Below, piece after piece: positions 37,233-46,002 of a DNA stretch of 64,000 nucleotides. The notes under the pieces are model-generated. The model worked only from the letters and a program-made list of their open reading frames with translations, had not been told where the DNA came from and made no database searches. Made by a program: the position numbers and the translations under genes. Source of the stretch: Acidobacteriota bacterium. GTDB lineage: Bacteria > Acidobacteriota > Terriglobia > Terriglobales > Acidobacteriaceae. The DNA lies in NCBI GenBank assembly GCA_018268895.1, contig JAFDVP010000007.1, positions 620,001-684,000 of the forward strand. The letters run 5' to 3'. Position 1 is the first letter of the stretch, and each line of letters starts with the position of its first letter.

Positions 37233-39959
37233 TTACTCATAGCGGAGGGCGATCACCGGGTCGACGCGTGCTGCCCGGCGAGCGGGTAGATATCCGGCCA
37301 GCACGGCGACCAGGAGCAATCCTACGACGGATGCGACAAGACTCACGGCATCTGTTCCTTTCAACCCAAAGAGCATGTTCGTCACGACGCGGCTTCCGAG
37401 GAGCGTGACGGGAACTCCAATGGCAATACCGACGGCGACGAGGAGAATGATCTCGCGCATGACGAGCCAGCGAACGTTCGCGCGCGATGCCCCGATAGCG
37501 ATGCGGATGCCGATCTCGTTGGTGCGCCTGCCCACCATGTACGACATCAGGCCATAGATTCCAATGCAGGAGAGGAAGACAGCGAGAAGTCCGAAGAAGG
37601 CGGAGAGCTGCGCGACGAGGCGCTGGTTGGTGATGGAGCGGGCCACCTGGTCGTCGAGCGTCGATACGTGGCTGATAGGCAGTGTGCGATCGATGCCGTG
37701 GATCGCACGCTGCACCTCATTCGAGATTGCGGCGAAGTTGCCGTCGTAACGCACAGCCAGTCTGCCATAGCCCCAAGGATGTTGCGGGTTGGGGAGGTAG
37801 TCGACGTACTGCTGGTCTTCGTCGAGGCTTCCGAACTTGACGTCTTTCACGATGCCGATCACCTCGACGTCGTTCTCCGGTTTCGGATCGAAGCCTGTGT
37901 AGTAGTGATGCCCGATCGGATTGATTCTGGCAGGGAAGAGGTTCTTCGCCATACTCTCGCTGATGATGGCGACGTGCTGTGAGGTGGAAGTATCCTGCGG
38001 GCCAAAGGTGCGTCCGGCAAGCAGAGGAATCTGCATGGTGGAGAAGTAGCCGTTGCCGATGACGTTATGTTTGACGTTGACGTTCTCGTCGGGCGTCGTG
38101 CCTTGCACTCGGATGCGGGTGTTCCAGCTTCCCTCGTTGAAGAAGAACGAAGCGAAGCTCGCGCTCTTCACCCCGGGCAGCGCGTCGATGCGCTGCTCGA
38201 TCTGTTGGAACATGGAGATCATTCGCGGATCGTCGGACTTGATGCCGGTAACGGTGGAGTCGATGTCGAGGCGAAGGACGTTCTCGCGATCGAACCCCAT
38301 ATCGACCTTGTTGAGGTTTACAAGGGTGCGGACGAACAACATCGCACCCACCATCAGTACGAGCGAGATGGCGACCTGGGTCACAATCAGTGCTTTGCCG
38401 AGCGGGCTTCTTGCGGTGCCGTTCGATGAGCCGCGCCCGTCCTTGAGCGCATCGGTCAGCTCAACGCGCGTGGCGCGCAGGGCCGGAATGATGCCGAAGA
38501 GGACCGCCGTGGCTACTGTGACCGTAAAGGTGAAGAGCAGCAGCCGTGTATTAAGGGAGACGTCGAGCGGAATCACATCCGCTCCGCCGGAGATCATGCG
38601 CAGCAGCAGCCGGTCGGCAAAGACGGCAAGGCCCACGCCGAGCAGTCCGCCAATAAAGGCGAGCAGAAGGCTCTCCGTAAGCAACTGCCGCACGATGCGG
38701 ATGCGCCGAGCGCCGAGCGCCTGCCGCACCGCAAGCTCACGCGCCCGCGCGGTGGAGCGTGCAAGCAGCAGGTTCGCAATGTTGGCGCAGGCGATCAGCA
38801 GCACCAGTGCCGTGATTCCCATCAGGAGGTGCAGCGGCTCCGAGAACTGGCGGCGCAGTTGTGAAAAGCCGGTCGCCATGGGCAGCAGAGTTACGTGAGC
38901 TTTGTCGAGGTGGGCGACATTCCTCTGACTCAGGTCCGCATCGGAGAAGCCGCGAATGATCTGCTGATACAGCACGTTGACGTTTGCTGTCGCCTGCGCG
39001 GGTGAGACGCCGGGCTTCAGGCGGCCCATGATCAACATGGCTTGATAGAAGTCGTCTTTATAACCCTTCATCTCAGGTGGTATGGACCTCATCATCGACA
39101 TCGGCACCCAGATATCGGGTGCGTCACCGACTTTGGTTCCGAAGAACTCCGGCGGGGCAACGCCGATGATGTTAAACATTGTTTTGCCGAGCTTGATTTT
39201 TCTGTTGAGGACAGCAGGATCACTCGCGAGAGCACGCTTCCACCATGCATAGCTAACGACGACGACAGGGTGGTCACCCTCGGAGTTGTCATCTTCATCT
39301 GTCAGTGTTCTGCCAATGGGCGCTTGAACGCCAAGCATCGGAAAGTACGTACCTGAGACGAGCTGAACTTTCATCTCCTCCATCGCATCCCGGCCTTCCA
39401 CGGTTCCGTGAACGTTCTGCCAGAAGCTGAACATTGCGGCAACATCTGAAAAGACAGCGTTCTTCTGTTGCATCTGGCGGAAGAACGGATAGGAGTACAG
39501 CGTGGCCGAGCCGTACCTGTCTGTCACGCCGTATTCGAGCTCGTCGCCGAAGAAAAGGACAAGCTGTGAGGGATTTTTGACCGGAAGCGAGCGAAGCATG
39601 ACGGCGTCGAGAAAGCTGAAGATGGCTGTGTTTGCACCGATGCCCAGCGCCAGCGAGAGCAGCGCGACAATGGTCAGCGCCGGGCTGCGGAACATCGAGC
39701 GCACGCCGTAACGCACGTCCTGCAGCAGCCCTTCAAGCCAGCTCCAGCCCCAGGCACGAAAGCTCGTCTCCCGGATGGAGGCCGTGTTGCCGAAGCTGCG
39801 CGAGGCGGCAGTGTGCGCGGCGTCGCGTGAGAGACCGCGGTCCACGTACTCCTGCTCGCGCAGCTCCTTGTGCGTGCGCATCTCTTCGTCGAGATCGTGC
39901 TGGAACTTCCTGCCCTGGAAGAGCATTCGTATGCGGCGAAGGGCTTCGTCGAGGATCAT
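37233..39959 (-). CDS. ADOP-type ABC transporter permease (MacB/FtsX-like)
   Basis: A 908-residue permease of the acidobacterial duplicated orphan permease (ADOP) type. The N-terminal 85 residues form the charged cap MILDEALRRIRMLFQGRKF plus SLFRSPALTIV-type entry. Two MacB_PCD-FtsX modules follow, each with a periplasmic core (first: DVAAMFSFWQNVHGTVEGRD; second: DALPGVKSASFASFFFNEG) and four membrane helices such as LLMGITALVLLIACANIANL and ALIVTQVAISLVLMVGAMLF. It has no ATPase domain, so it must pair with another ABC ATPase. The padR gene is 12 bases upstream, so PadR probably controls it. Confidence 0.9.
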   Translation of the reverse strand: MILDEALRRIRMLFQGRKFQHDLDEEMRTHKELREQEYVDRGLSRDAAHTAASRSFGNTASIRETSFRAWGWSWLEGLLQDVRYGVRSMFRSPALTIVALLSLALGIGANTAIFSFLDAVMLRSLPVKNPSQLVLFFGDELEYGVTDRYGSATLYSYPFFRQMQQKNAVFSDVAAMFSFWQNVHGTVEGRDAMEEMKVQLVSGTYFPMLGVQAPIGRTLTDEDDNSEGDHPVVVVSYAWWKRALASDPAVLNRKIKLGKTMFNIIGVAPPEFFGTKVGDAPDIWVPMSMMRSIPPEMKGYKDDFYQAMLIMGRLKPGVSPAQATANVNVLYQQIIRGFSDADLSQRNVAHLDKAHVTLLPMATGFSQLRRQFSEPLHLLMGITALVLLIACANIANLLLARSTARARELAVRQALGARRIRIVRQLLTESLLLAFIGGLLGVGLAVFADRLLLRMISGGADVIPLDVSLNTRLLLFTFTVTVATAVLFGIIPALRATRVELTDALKDGRGSSNGTARSPLGKALIVTQVAISLVLMVGAMLFVRTLVNLNKVDMGFDRENVLRLDIDSTVTGIKSDDPRMISMFQQIEQRIDALPGVKSASFASFFFNEGSWNTRIRVQGTTPDENVNVKHNVIGNGYFSTMQIPLLAGRTFGPQDTSTSQHVAIISESMAKNLFPARINPIGHHYYTGFDPKPENDVEVIGIVKDVKFGSLDEDQQYVDYLPNPQHPWGYGRLAVRYDGNFAAISNEVQRAIHGIDRTLPISHVSTLDDQVARSITNQRLVAQLSAFFGLLAVFLSCIGIYGLMSYMVGRRTNEIGIRIAIGASRANVRWLVMREIILLVAVGIAIGVPVTLLGSRVVTNMLFGLKGTDAVSLVASVVGLLLVAVLAGYLPARRAARVDPVIALRYE

Positions 39960-39971
39960 GGCAGATCTCCT

Positions 39972-40310
39972 TCAGGCGGTCTGGATGACACGGTTGATGG
40001 CACCGAAGACGCGCTGGAACTGCGAGAGCTCGCGCGCCAGTTGCTTGCGGCCCTCGGCGGTGAGCCGGTAGTAGCGCGCGCGGCGATTGCCCAAGGTGAC
40101 TCCCCACTCGGCCGTGACCCAGCCTTTGATCAACATGCGTTGCAGTGCGGGGTAGAGCGAGCCCTCTTCCACCTGGAGCACGTCGTCGGAGCTTTGCTGA
40201 ATGGAGTTCGCCATCTCGTAGCCGTGCAGTGAGCCGTGCAGCGAGAGCGTCTTGAGGATCAGCAGGTAGAGTGTTCCCGGTGGAATCTCGTCGCGCTTCA
40301 TGTGCGGCAC
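39972..40310 (-). CDS. PadR-family transcriptional regulator
   Basis: A 112-residue winged-helix repressor: GTLYLLILKTLSLHGSLHG, GYEMANSIQQSS, VEEGSLYPALQRMLIKGWV and YRLTAEGRKQLARELSQFQ, which matches the compact PadR family. It probably binds the operator immediately upstream and represses itself and the ADOP permease, with which it is co-transcribed 12 bases apart. PadR genes next to ADOP permeases are frequent in acidobacteria. Confidence 0.9.
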   Translation of the reverse strand: MPHMKRDEIPPGTLYLLILKTLSLHGSLHGYEMANSIQQSSDDVLQVEEGSLYPALQRMLIKGWVTAEWGVTLGNRRARYYRLTAEGRKQLARELSQFQRVFGAINRVIQTA

Positions 40311-40325
40311 CTCAACGTGACTTCT

Positions 40326-40379
40326 GGCATAGCCTGTCTATGCCACATGACGGTAACTGGCATAGATAAACTATGTCAA
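40326..40379 (-). promoter_or_regulatory. padR promoter with three GGCATAG half-sites
   Basis: Half-sites at 40326-40332 (GGCATAG), 40338-40344 (CTATGCC) and 40359-40365 (GGCATAG), and CTATG at 40371-40375 pair as inverted repeats. On the minus strand TTGACA (40379-40374) is a good -35 box; the -10 is weak (TACCGT). The half-sites overlap the promoter, suggesting PadR autorepression. Confidence 0.6.
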
Positions 40380-40395
40380 GGGAGATGTGACGAAA

Positions 40396-41295
40396 TTATT
40401 GCGGCGCGACCGCTTCGTCCTCGATGATGTGGGAGCTTACGTGGGTCTTCTCGAAGCTGCGATTCTGGGCGTCGATGACGATCTGCCGGTGGATGATGAA
40501 GAGTACGTGCAGCTTGAATTCAGTGCCGAAGCTCACAGGGAACCACACGCCATCGGACTGCGGAGCATAGACCACGGTAAAGCCGAGGCCGGGCAAGTTG
40601 GTGCCCAGCAGCGTCCGCGCAACGAAGGGGACCTTACGGGCCATCGCCGTCGAGATGACGACGGGCTGAAACTTGGTGGAGTCGATCCAGGCATCGCCCT
40701 TCCAGGTGTACTGGTTCTTGTCCTTCGGCGCGAACCGGATGTGGAAGACGTCGCGCCCATTCTTCTGCTCGCGACCGATGAGCTGATACCGATACTCGGC
40801 CTGGTTCTTCGAGGTGAGCGGGAAGAGCCGCGCGGCCAGCCCATCCTTGGACTTGTCGTTCGTCAGGTTGGAGCGCATGCTCTCCACGAGATCGCGGTCC
40901 ATGTCGTCATTCCATAACTCATCCTTGTCATCGGTTTTTGAACTGGCGCTTTCGCTCTTCTTCGGCAGCGTGTCGTAGGCGATGTAATGGTTCTTCTTCC
41001 ATTGCCGGCCGCTGATGCTGAGAAGTTCCGCGTGCGAGCCGCTGCTGGAGGGGACAATGCGCGAATCGGTAATCTCTTCGCACATGACGGTCTTCCCTTT
41101 GCGCGAGAGGACACGAGCGTGCTGCACGTAGATGTAGCGGGTACGCTCCGTCTCGGCGCGGTCCTGGTTGGCGGCGACGCGCGCCATGATCGCCTGGGCG
41201 GTGAGCGGAGCTTCAGCGCTCGTCGGCTGCTGCGAAAGGCACGGCAGCGTTGTCGTCAACAGAAGCAAGGACAGAGCGGCGAGGTAACGGGGCAT
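40396..41295 (-). CDS. Exported hypothetical protein
   Basis: A 299-residue protein with a Sec signal (MPRYLAALSLLLLTTTLPCLSQ). The mature part opens with the helix-like LTAQAIMARVAANQDRAETE and then beta-strand pattern (YIYVQHARVLSRKGKTVMCE, YRYQLIGREQKNGRDVFHIR, WKGDAWIDSTKFQPVV), resembling a LolA/LolB-type half-barrel used for lipid or lipoprotein carriage. That assignment is by pattern only. It is upstream of the padR promoter on the same strand. Confidence 0.7.
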   Translation of the reverse strand: MPRYLAALSLLLLTTTLPCLSQQPTSAEAPLTAQAIMARVAANQDRAETERTRYIYVQHARVLSRKGKTVMCEEITDSRIVPSSSGSHAELLSISGRQWKKNHYIAYDTLPKKSESASSKTDDKDELWNDDMDRDLVESMRSNLTNDKSKDGLAARLFPLTSKNQAEYRYQLIGREQKNGRDVFHIRFAPKDKNQYTWKGDAWIDSTKFQPVVISTAMARKVPFVARTLLGTNLPGLGFTVVYAPQSDGVWFPVSFGTEFKLHVLFIIHRQIVIDAQNRSFEKTHVSSHIIEDEAVAPQ

Positions 41296-41346
41296 TGCAT
41301 AGAAGATACGCAGCAGGAGCGCCGCCGGTTCACGGTGAAATGTGTC

Positions 41347-42525
41347 TCAGGCCTCCTGCTTGGCCATTGCAGCGCGCATCTTTGCGGAATCGTCCCAGGC
41401 GTAGCGCAGCGTACCGGAGAGCGGTGCCGATCCCATCAGCCGCACTGCCGCCAGGATCGTTTCGATCCAGCCTGGTGCAGCGTGGTGGTCGCCGGTCCAT
41501 ATCTCCGAGAGCGGGCGCATCTCGCCGGTTGCATCGGGATGGAAGACGCGCTGGTCCCAGCGTCGCGCCCCTTCGGGGAAGTGCGGGTAGTCGCGGATGG
41601 CGTCGAGCGTCGATTGCAGGATGCGGTGTTTCCACGGCTCGGCGTACTGCGGCATGTAGAGGACGTGGCTCCGGCGCTCGCGGCGCACCTCGTGAACGAA
41701 CTCGGTGAAGCTGGCGGCGCGGGTGAGGTTGACGTTCGCGTTGGGTTCGACGCCATGGCGGTCGCCGCCCGAGATGACGAGCTGGTTCCACTTGCCGGCG
41801 AGCGTTGCGGCCTCGCGGTTCTCCTTCCAGTCGCGCAGGCCGTTCAGCTCCAGCGCGTGGACGTACTGGCCGTAGACGGCGAGGAACTCGTTGACCAGCA
41901 CCAGGTGGCGCTCGCGTCCGACGCGGTAGAGGTCCCACATGGGATGGTTGAAGACGATGAGCACCTGCGGAATATCGTGCAGGTCGGCGAGCACCTCGCG
42001 CAGCATGGTTGGCGCGCGATGGGCGACGGGGATGGCGGTGAAGGCGCGAAGCCGGTCCATCCACGCGACACCTTGTGCGGACGGGATGTTGTGGACGCCG
42101 ATGTGGAATGCGGTCTCGTAGAAGGGCACGGTCCACTCGACGGAGATGGGGATGTGGCGTGCCGAGTCGACCGAGCGCAGAAGCAGGGGCGCGTTGATGT
42201 CGTCGTGGTCGGTGAGCGAGACAAGCGCGGGAAGTTGCAGGCGGTTCTCGATCTGCGAGCGCTCGAGGTCGAAGGCGAGGCGCGGGGTCAACGGAGGGGT
42301 CCAGTAGCTGCGGGCGTAGTCGGGGGTGATGCCGGAGGCGCGGTGCGAGCGGCGCTCGGCCCAGCGGATGATCGGCTGCAGGAAGCCCCAGTCGTGCGAG
42401 AGCTCGGCGATGAAGTTCAGCGTCTCATGCGACTGGTTGGTGTGGCTGTGCAGTGAGACGCCGGTGGCGAAGCCCCTGGCGGCCTCGGGCTCGCGCCATA
42501 GATAAGAGATGGTGGACTGACTCAT
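41347..42525 (-). CDS. PHP-domain phosphoesterase-like protein
   Basis: A 392-residue protein whose N-terminal GVSLHSHTNQSHETLNF carries the HxH metal motif of the PHP superfamily. Further metal-ligand His/Asp lie in LVSLTDHDDINAPLLL, IGVHNIPSAQGVAW and SGGDRHGVEPNANVN. PHP enzymes hydrolyse phosphoesters such as pAp or histidinol phosphate; the long insertion and C-terminal part do not point to a named enzyme. GGAGGG precedes ATG 42525; the frame is open to 42609. Two GGDRHG-like sites suggest a full trinuclear site. Confidence 0.8.
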   Translation of the reverse strand: MSQSTISYLWREPEAARGFATGVSLHSHTNQSHETLNFIAELSHDWGFLQPIIRWAERRSHRASGITPDYARSYWTPPLTPRLAFDLERSQIENRLQLPALVSLTDHDDINAPLLLRSVDSARHIPISVEWTVPFYETAFHIGVHNIPSAQGVAWMDRLRAFTAIPVAHRAPTMLREVLADLHDIPQVLIVFNHPMWDLYRVGRERHLVLVNEFLAVYGQYVHALELNGLRDWKENREAATLAGKWNQLVISGGDRHGVEPNANVNLTRAASFTEFVHEVRRERRSHVLYMPQYAEPWKHRILQSTLDAIRDYPHFPEGARRWDQRVFHPDATGEMRPLSEIWTGDHHAAPGWIETILAAVRLMGSAPLSGTLRYAWDDSAKMRAAMAKQEA

Positions 42526-42689
42526 TGGCCCTCCGCGCTGAGCGTGCTCTGGCTTCTGGCTCGCTCGGGGGCAGTATGCGGGGCGAATGTGAAGCCTCGA
42601 TGACTGCATCGAGAATGGGGCTTCAATATCCGCAAGAGACGGTAACTGAGTTGGTTACAGCTATTGTTGCCGGTCCAGATAAGCCTCCT

Positions 42690-43349
42690 TTATCGATACA
42701 CGCAGCATCCGCGCTGTTCCAAAGTTTCCAGCCAATTTATAGATCGAAGTGTATTCACCCAGCGGAGATCCAGTTTTTCGAGTCTCGGAAGCTCGGCGAT
42801 GCAGTCAGGTAAAGACTCCAGAGGGTTTCCTCGCAGATCAAGCTGTCGCAGCTCCTTCATCTCTCCGATTGCATCGGGCAGAGTCGTCAACTGGTTATTG
42901 CGAAAATGAAGCTCGCGTAGTTGCGATAGTTGTGCGATACAGGCGGGAAGCTCTGTGATCCGATTGTCTGTGAGACGAAGTTCAATAAGACCGGACAAGC
43001 TGCAAACCGCCGCCGGAAGTTTCTGAAAGAGATTCTCGCTGATATTCAGATAGCGCAGTTTCCTCAGATGGGAGATGGAAGTTGGCAGCGTCGTCAATCG
43101 GTTGTCGTGCAGATAGAGAAAATCGCTAAGCGCTTGAAGGTCCCCGATACTCTCTGGAATTGCAGTGAGCTGATTATGCCCAAGATCGAGCGTGCGCAGG
43201 TGGTCCAAATGGCCGAGCTTCTCCGATATCTCGGTTAGACCGTTATCGGCAAGAATGAGAGTCGTTGTGCCAGTCTGTTCCCATACCTCGTACGGAACGC
43301 TGCCGAGGTTCTTCTTCCATAGATTGAGAACCGCACCGTCGGCGTTCAT
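42690..43349 (-). CDS. Leucine-rich-repeat protein
   Basis: A 219-residue protein of about eight LRR units, with signatures such as LGHNQLTAIPESIGDLQ, LTDNRITELPACIAQLSQ and LRGNPLESLPDCIAELPR. There is no signal peptide or transmembrane helix, so it should be cytosolic and bind a protein or nucleotide partner. Its base use is a little AT-richer than neighbours (line 42961-43020 has 32/60 G+C). Its ATG overlaps the stop of the LOG gene (ATGA), so the two are translationally coupled. Confidence 0.85.
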   Translation of the reverse strand: MNADGAVLNLWKKNLGSVPYEVWEQTGTTTLILADNGLTEISEKLGHLDHLRTLDLGHNQLTAIPESIGDLQALSDFLYLHDNRLTTLPTSISHLRKLRYLNISENLFQKLPAAVCSLSGLIELRLTDNRITELPACIAQLSQLRELHFRNNQLTTLPDAIGEMKELRQLDLRGNPLESLPDCIAELPRLEKLDLRWVNTLRSINWLETLEQRGCCVYR

Positions 43350-44344
43350 CGTGTCGACGCGATATCCGGGCCGAGAATCTCCTGTGCCGTCGGCGCAGGC
43401 TCATGGGGAACATCCTTGGCTCCAGCCGCTGCGCGGGCGCGTTCCTGCAGAGCGCGCTCGTAGTCGGAGTTAAGGTGGTTCTTCGTGAGGTCCTCTTTCA
43501 GAATGTCGAAGGCCTCCTCCGGCGTGTCGGCGAATCGAAAGAGCTCCAGGTCTCCTGGAGCGATCGCGCCCTTTTCAGCAAGAACGTCGAGATTGATCAC
43601 GCTCTTCCAGTACGGGGTGCCGTAGATGATCGTTGTGATCCTCTTGGCCAACTTGTGAGTTTGTGCCAGCGTGAGCAGCTCGAACATCTCGTCGAGCGTG
43701 CCGAAGCCTCCGGGGAAGATGACCAGCGCCTTTGCGAGATACGCGAACCAGTACTTGCGCATGAAGAAGTAGTGGAAGTCGAAGTTGAGCGACGGCGTAA
43801 TGTAGGGGTTCGGCTGCTGCTCGAAAGGCAGCTTGATGTTGAGGCCGATGGTCTTTGCGCCGGCCTCGTAAGCGCCGCGGTTGGCAGCCTCCATGATGCC
43901 GGGGCCGCCGCCAGAGGTGACGACGAAGCGGTGGCGCGGGCCGGGCAGCGACTTGGCCCAGGTTGCCAGCTTGTTGGCGAGAATGCGCGCATCCTCATAG
44001 TAGGAGGCCATCTCGATCGCCGCTCCCGCCAGGCGAAGGCGTGCGCCCGTAGCTTTGCCGTGCTCGACCTCTTCGAGCGTGGCGGGCTGCTCGGCGGCGC
44101 GCTCCTTCGAGCCTGTGTTGGCCAGCAACTCGAAGTTGGCGGCTGCTACGTCGAGCGCGCGGAAGCGGGCCGAGCCGAAGAAGACGACGGTGTCCTGGAT
44201 GCGTTCGCGGCGGAAGCGCGACAGCGGCTCCTGGTATTCGGCCATGATGCGCAGAATGCGAGCGTCGGGAGAGTTGAGGAACTTCGGGTTCTCGTAGGCG
44301 AGTGGCGCTTCGGCGAGTGGTTCAGGCTGCTGCGGGATATCCAT
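43346..44344 (-). CDS. LOG-family (TIGR00730) Rossmann-fold protein
   Basis: A 332-residue protein with the LOG/lysine-decarboxylase-like signature: VVFFGSARFRALDV, HRFVVTSGGGPGIMEAANRG with PGGFGTLDEMFELLTL. Enzymes with this PGGxGTxxE motif cleave the N-glycosidic bond of cytokinin nucleotides or related ribonucleotides. The long N-terminal extension (about 60 residues) and C-terminal tail distinguish it from the short LOG type. It is upstream of and overlaps the LRR gene. Confidence 0.85.
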   Translation of the reverse strand: MDIPQQPEPLAEAPLAYENPKFLNSPDARILRIMAEYQEPLSRFRRERIQDTVVFFGSARFRALDVAAANFELLANTGSKERAAEQPATLEEVEHGKATGARLRLAGAAIEMASYYEDARILANKLATWAKSLPGPRHRFVVTSGGGPGIMEAANRGAYEAGAKTIGLNIKLPFEQQPNPYITPSLNFDFHYFFMRKYWFAYLAKALVIFPGGFGTLDEMFELLTLAQTHKLAKRITTIIYGTPYWKSVINLDVLAEKGAIAPGDLELFRFADTPEEAFDILKEDLTKNHLNSDYERALQERARAAAGAKDVPHEPAPTAQEILGPDIASTR

Positions 44345-44426
44345 AACGTTCTCAGTTCTCCGATGTCAGTTCTCAGTCTCAGGTTGTCGATCTTATCTGA
44401 CATCAGAGAACGGAGAACGGACAACG

Positions 44427-44765
44427 TTACTTATAATCGCGGTAGTGTACCGCCTCGGAGATGCCGATCCATATGTCCAGCAACCCGAGCCCGGAGATGA
44501 TACCGCGCACGGCGCCATTATGCAGAAAGGTGGCCAACGTCGGCCGCGACTGGATGAACATGTTGTTGTCCCATATGCGCGACCACCAGGGCAGGATCAT
44601 CACCAGCACGCCGAGGTAGACGCAGAACAGCACCAGCACAAAGAGCGACAGCCGCTGCAGCCACACCGGCGCGGCCGCACGCTTCGAGTCTGCACTGGAA
44701 GAGGGAGGCGGGGGCGACAATACGGTCGGTTCGCGGTCCGGAAACAGTTGGGGCTGACCTGGCAT
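44427..44765 (-). CDS. Small membrane hypothetical protein
   Basis: A 112-residue protein with a P/S-rich N-terminal segment (LSPPPPSSSADSKRAAA) and one long hydrophobic segment (LQRLSLFVLVLFCVYLGVLVMIL), followed by a second one (GIISGLGLLDIWIGIS), so two helices. GAGAG lies 6 bases before ATG 44765; the open frame extends to 44882. Not recognised. Divergent from the LamG-like gene. Confidence 0.7.
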   Translation of the reverse strand: MPGQPQLFPDREPTVLSPPPPSSSADSKRAAAPVWLQRLSLFVLVLFCVYLGVLVMILPWWSRIWDNNMFIQSRPTLATFLHNGAVRGIISGLGLLDIWIGISEAVHYRDYK

Positions 44766-44926
44766 CAAGCTCTCACAGATGAGTGTATCGAAGGGAGTTT
44801 CCTGTTGTCTTTGCGCGCCAGCCACTTCCGGCCGTATTTCCCTGCGCTCATGCAGTTCGTCCCAAAAACGCCTCGTTTTCAAATGGCTGGAGAGTGAAAG
44901 CGGACTTTGTCGTTATTCTCACCTGC

Positions 44927-45961
44927 ATGACCCGTTCGCATGGAAGTCTGTTTGCACTGGCCTCTCTTCCGCTGCTCGTCTCTTACAGCGTCGCTATGGC
45001 GCAGACTGCGAGCGGCGGCGCCCTCATGCCGAAGGTGCATTCACTCACGACTACCGAGGGGTTGACTCCGCTCGATGCGAAGGTGGAAGCCGTCGAGTAT
45101 CGCGGCCGCAAGGCGATTCGCGTGACGCCGTTGGCGAAGAAGAGCAACGGCTTTGCGCTGATCGACGGCGTCGATTTTCGCGATGGCACAATTGAGGCCG
45201 ACTTCGCCGTGAAGGTCACCATACCTCCGCCTGCGCGCATGCCCGGCTTCACCGGCATCGGGTTTCGGCTGCAGAAGGACCCCGTGCGCTACGACCTTTT
45301 CTACGTTAGGCCGGGCAACGCTGTGGCCGACGATCAGAGCTACCGCAACCACTCCGTGCAATACGCTGCCGAGCCGGACTATGGCTGGCCGGTTCTGCGG
45401 ACGAAGTGGACTGCGATCTACGAGTCGTATGCAGACCTTGAGCCCGGAGCATGGACGAAGATGAAGATCGAAGTGCACGGACGCCACGCCTCGCTCTACC
45501 TCAACGGATCGTCGAAGCCTAGCCTGATCGTTGACGGCTTGAAGGGCGATTCGCTCAATGGCGCCGTGGGTCTGTGGGGGTTCGCCGGGGAGGAGTCCTA
45601 CTTCTCGAACCTGAAGATCACGCCCGCCGGCCCTGAGCCGATCAGTAACGGCGGCGAGGCCGCAGGCGCGTGGGATGTCGCCATCTCAACCGACATGGGG
45701 CCCTTCAATGGCACGGCGAAGCTGACGCGCGAAGGAACGAAGATCGCGGGCACGTGGTCTGGATCCTTTGGCAACGATCTCCCGATCGCGGGCACATGGC
45801 GCGATGGCTACGTCGAGTTTGCTCTCACCGGCGCGCTGCCGGACGGCAAAACGGAGGCCCATGTCAGGTTTGCCGGGTGGGTTGACGGGGACGCTGCGAA
45901 GGGACGCATGAAGATTGAAGGAGATGCCGAGGGCAAATGGTCGGCAATGCGCACCAGGTAG
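44927..45961 (+). CDS. Exported LamG/DUF1080-like protein
   Basis: A 344-residue protein with signal-like MTRSHGSLFALASLPLLVSY and two beta-rich modules. The first (about 60-240) has the concanavalin-like sandwich: KIEVHGRHASLYLNGSSKPS and GAVGLWGFAGEESYFSNLK, as in 3-keto-disaccharide hydrolase (DUF1080) proteins. The second has WDVAISTDMGPFNGTAKLTR and a three-strand repeat ending GRMKIEGDAEGKWSA. It should bind or cleave a sugar in the periplasm. ATG 44927 is chosen by the signal; it lacks a strong ribosome site, and GTG 44894 is an alternative. Confidence 0.75.
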   Translation: MTRSHGSLFALASLPLLVSYSVAMAQTASGGALMPKVHSLTTTEGLTPLDAKVEAVEYRGRKAIRVTPLAKKSNGFALIDGVDFRDGTIEADFAVKVTIPPPARMPGFTGIGFRLQKDPVRYDLFYVRPGNAVADDQSYRNHSVQYAAEPDYGWPVLRTKWTAIYESYADLEPGAWTKMKIEVHGRHASLYLNGSSKPSLIVDGLKGDSLNGAVGLWGFAGEESYFSNLKITPAGPEPISNGGEAAGAWDVAISTDMGPFNGTAKLTREGTKIAGTWSGSFGNDLPIAGTWRDGYVEFALTGALPDGKTEAHVRFAGWVDGDAAKGRMKIEGDAEGKWSAMRTR

Positions 45962-46002
45962 TGAAAAGCGCGTCAACCGTGGAGATGCGAAAATAGAGGT
46001 GC

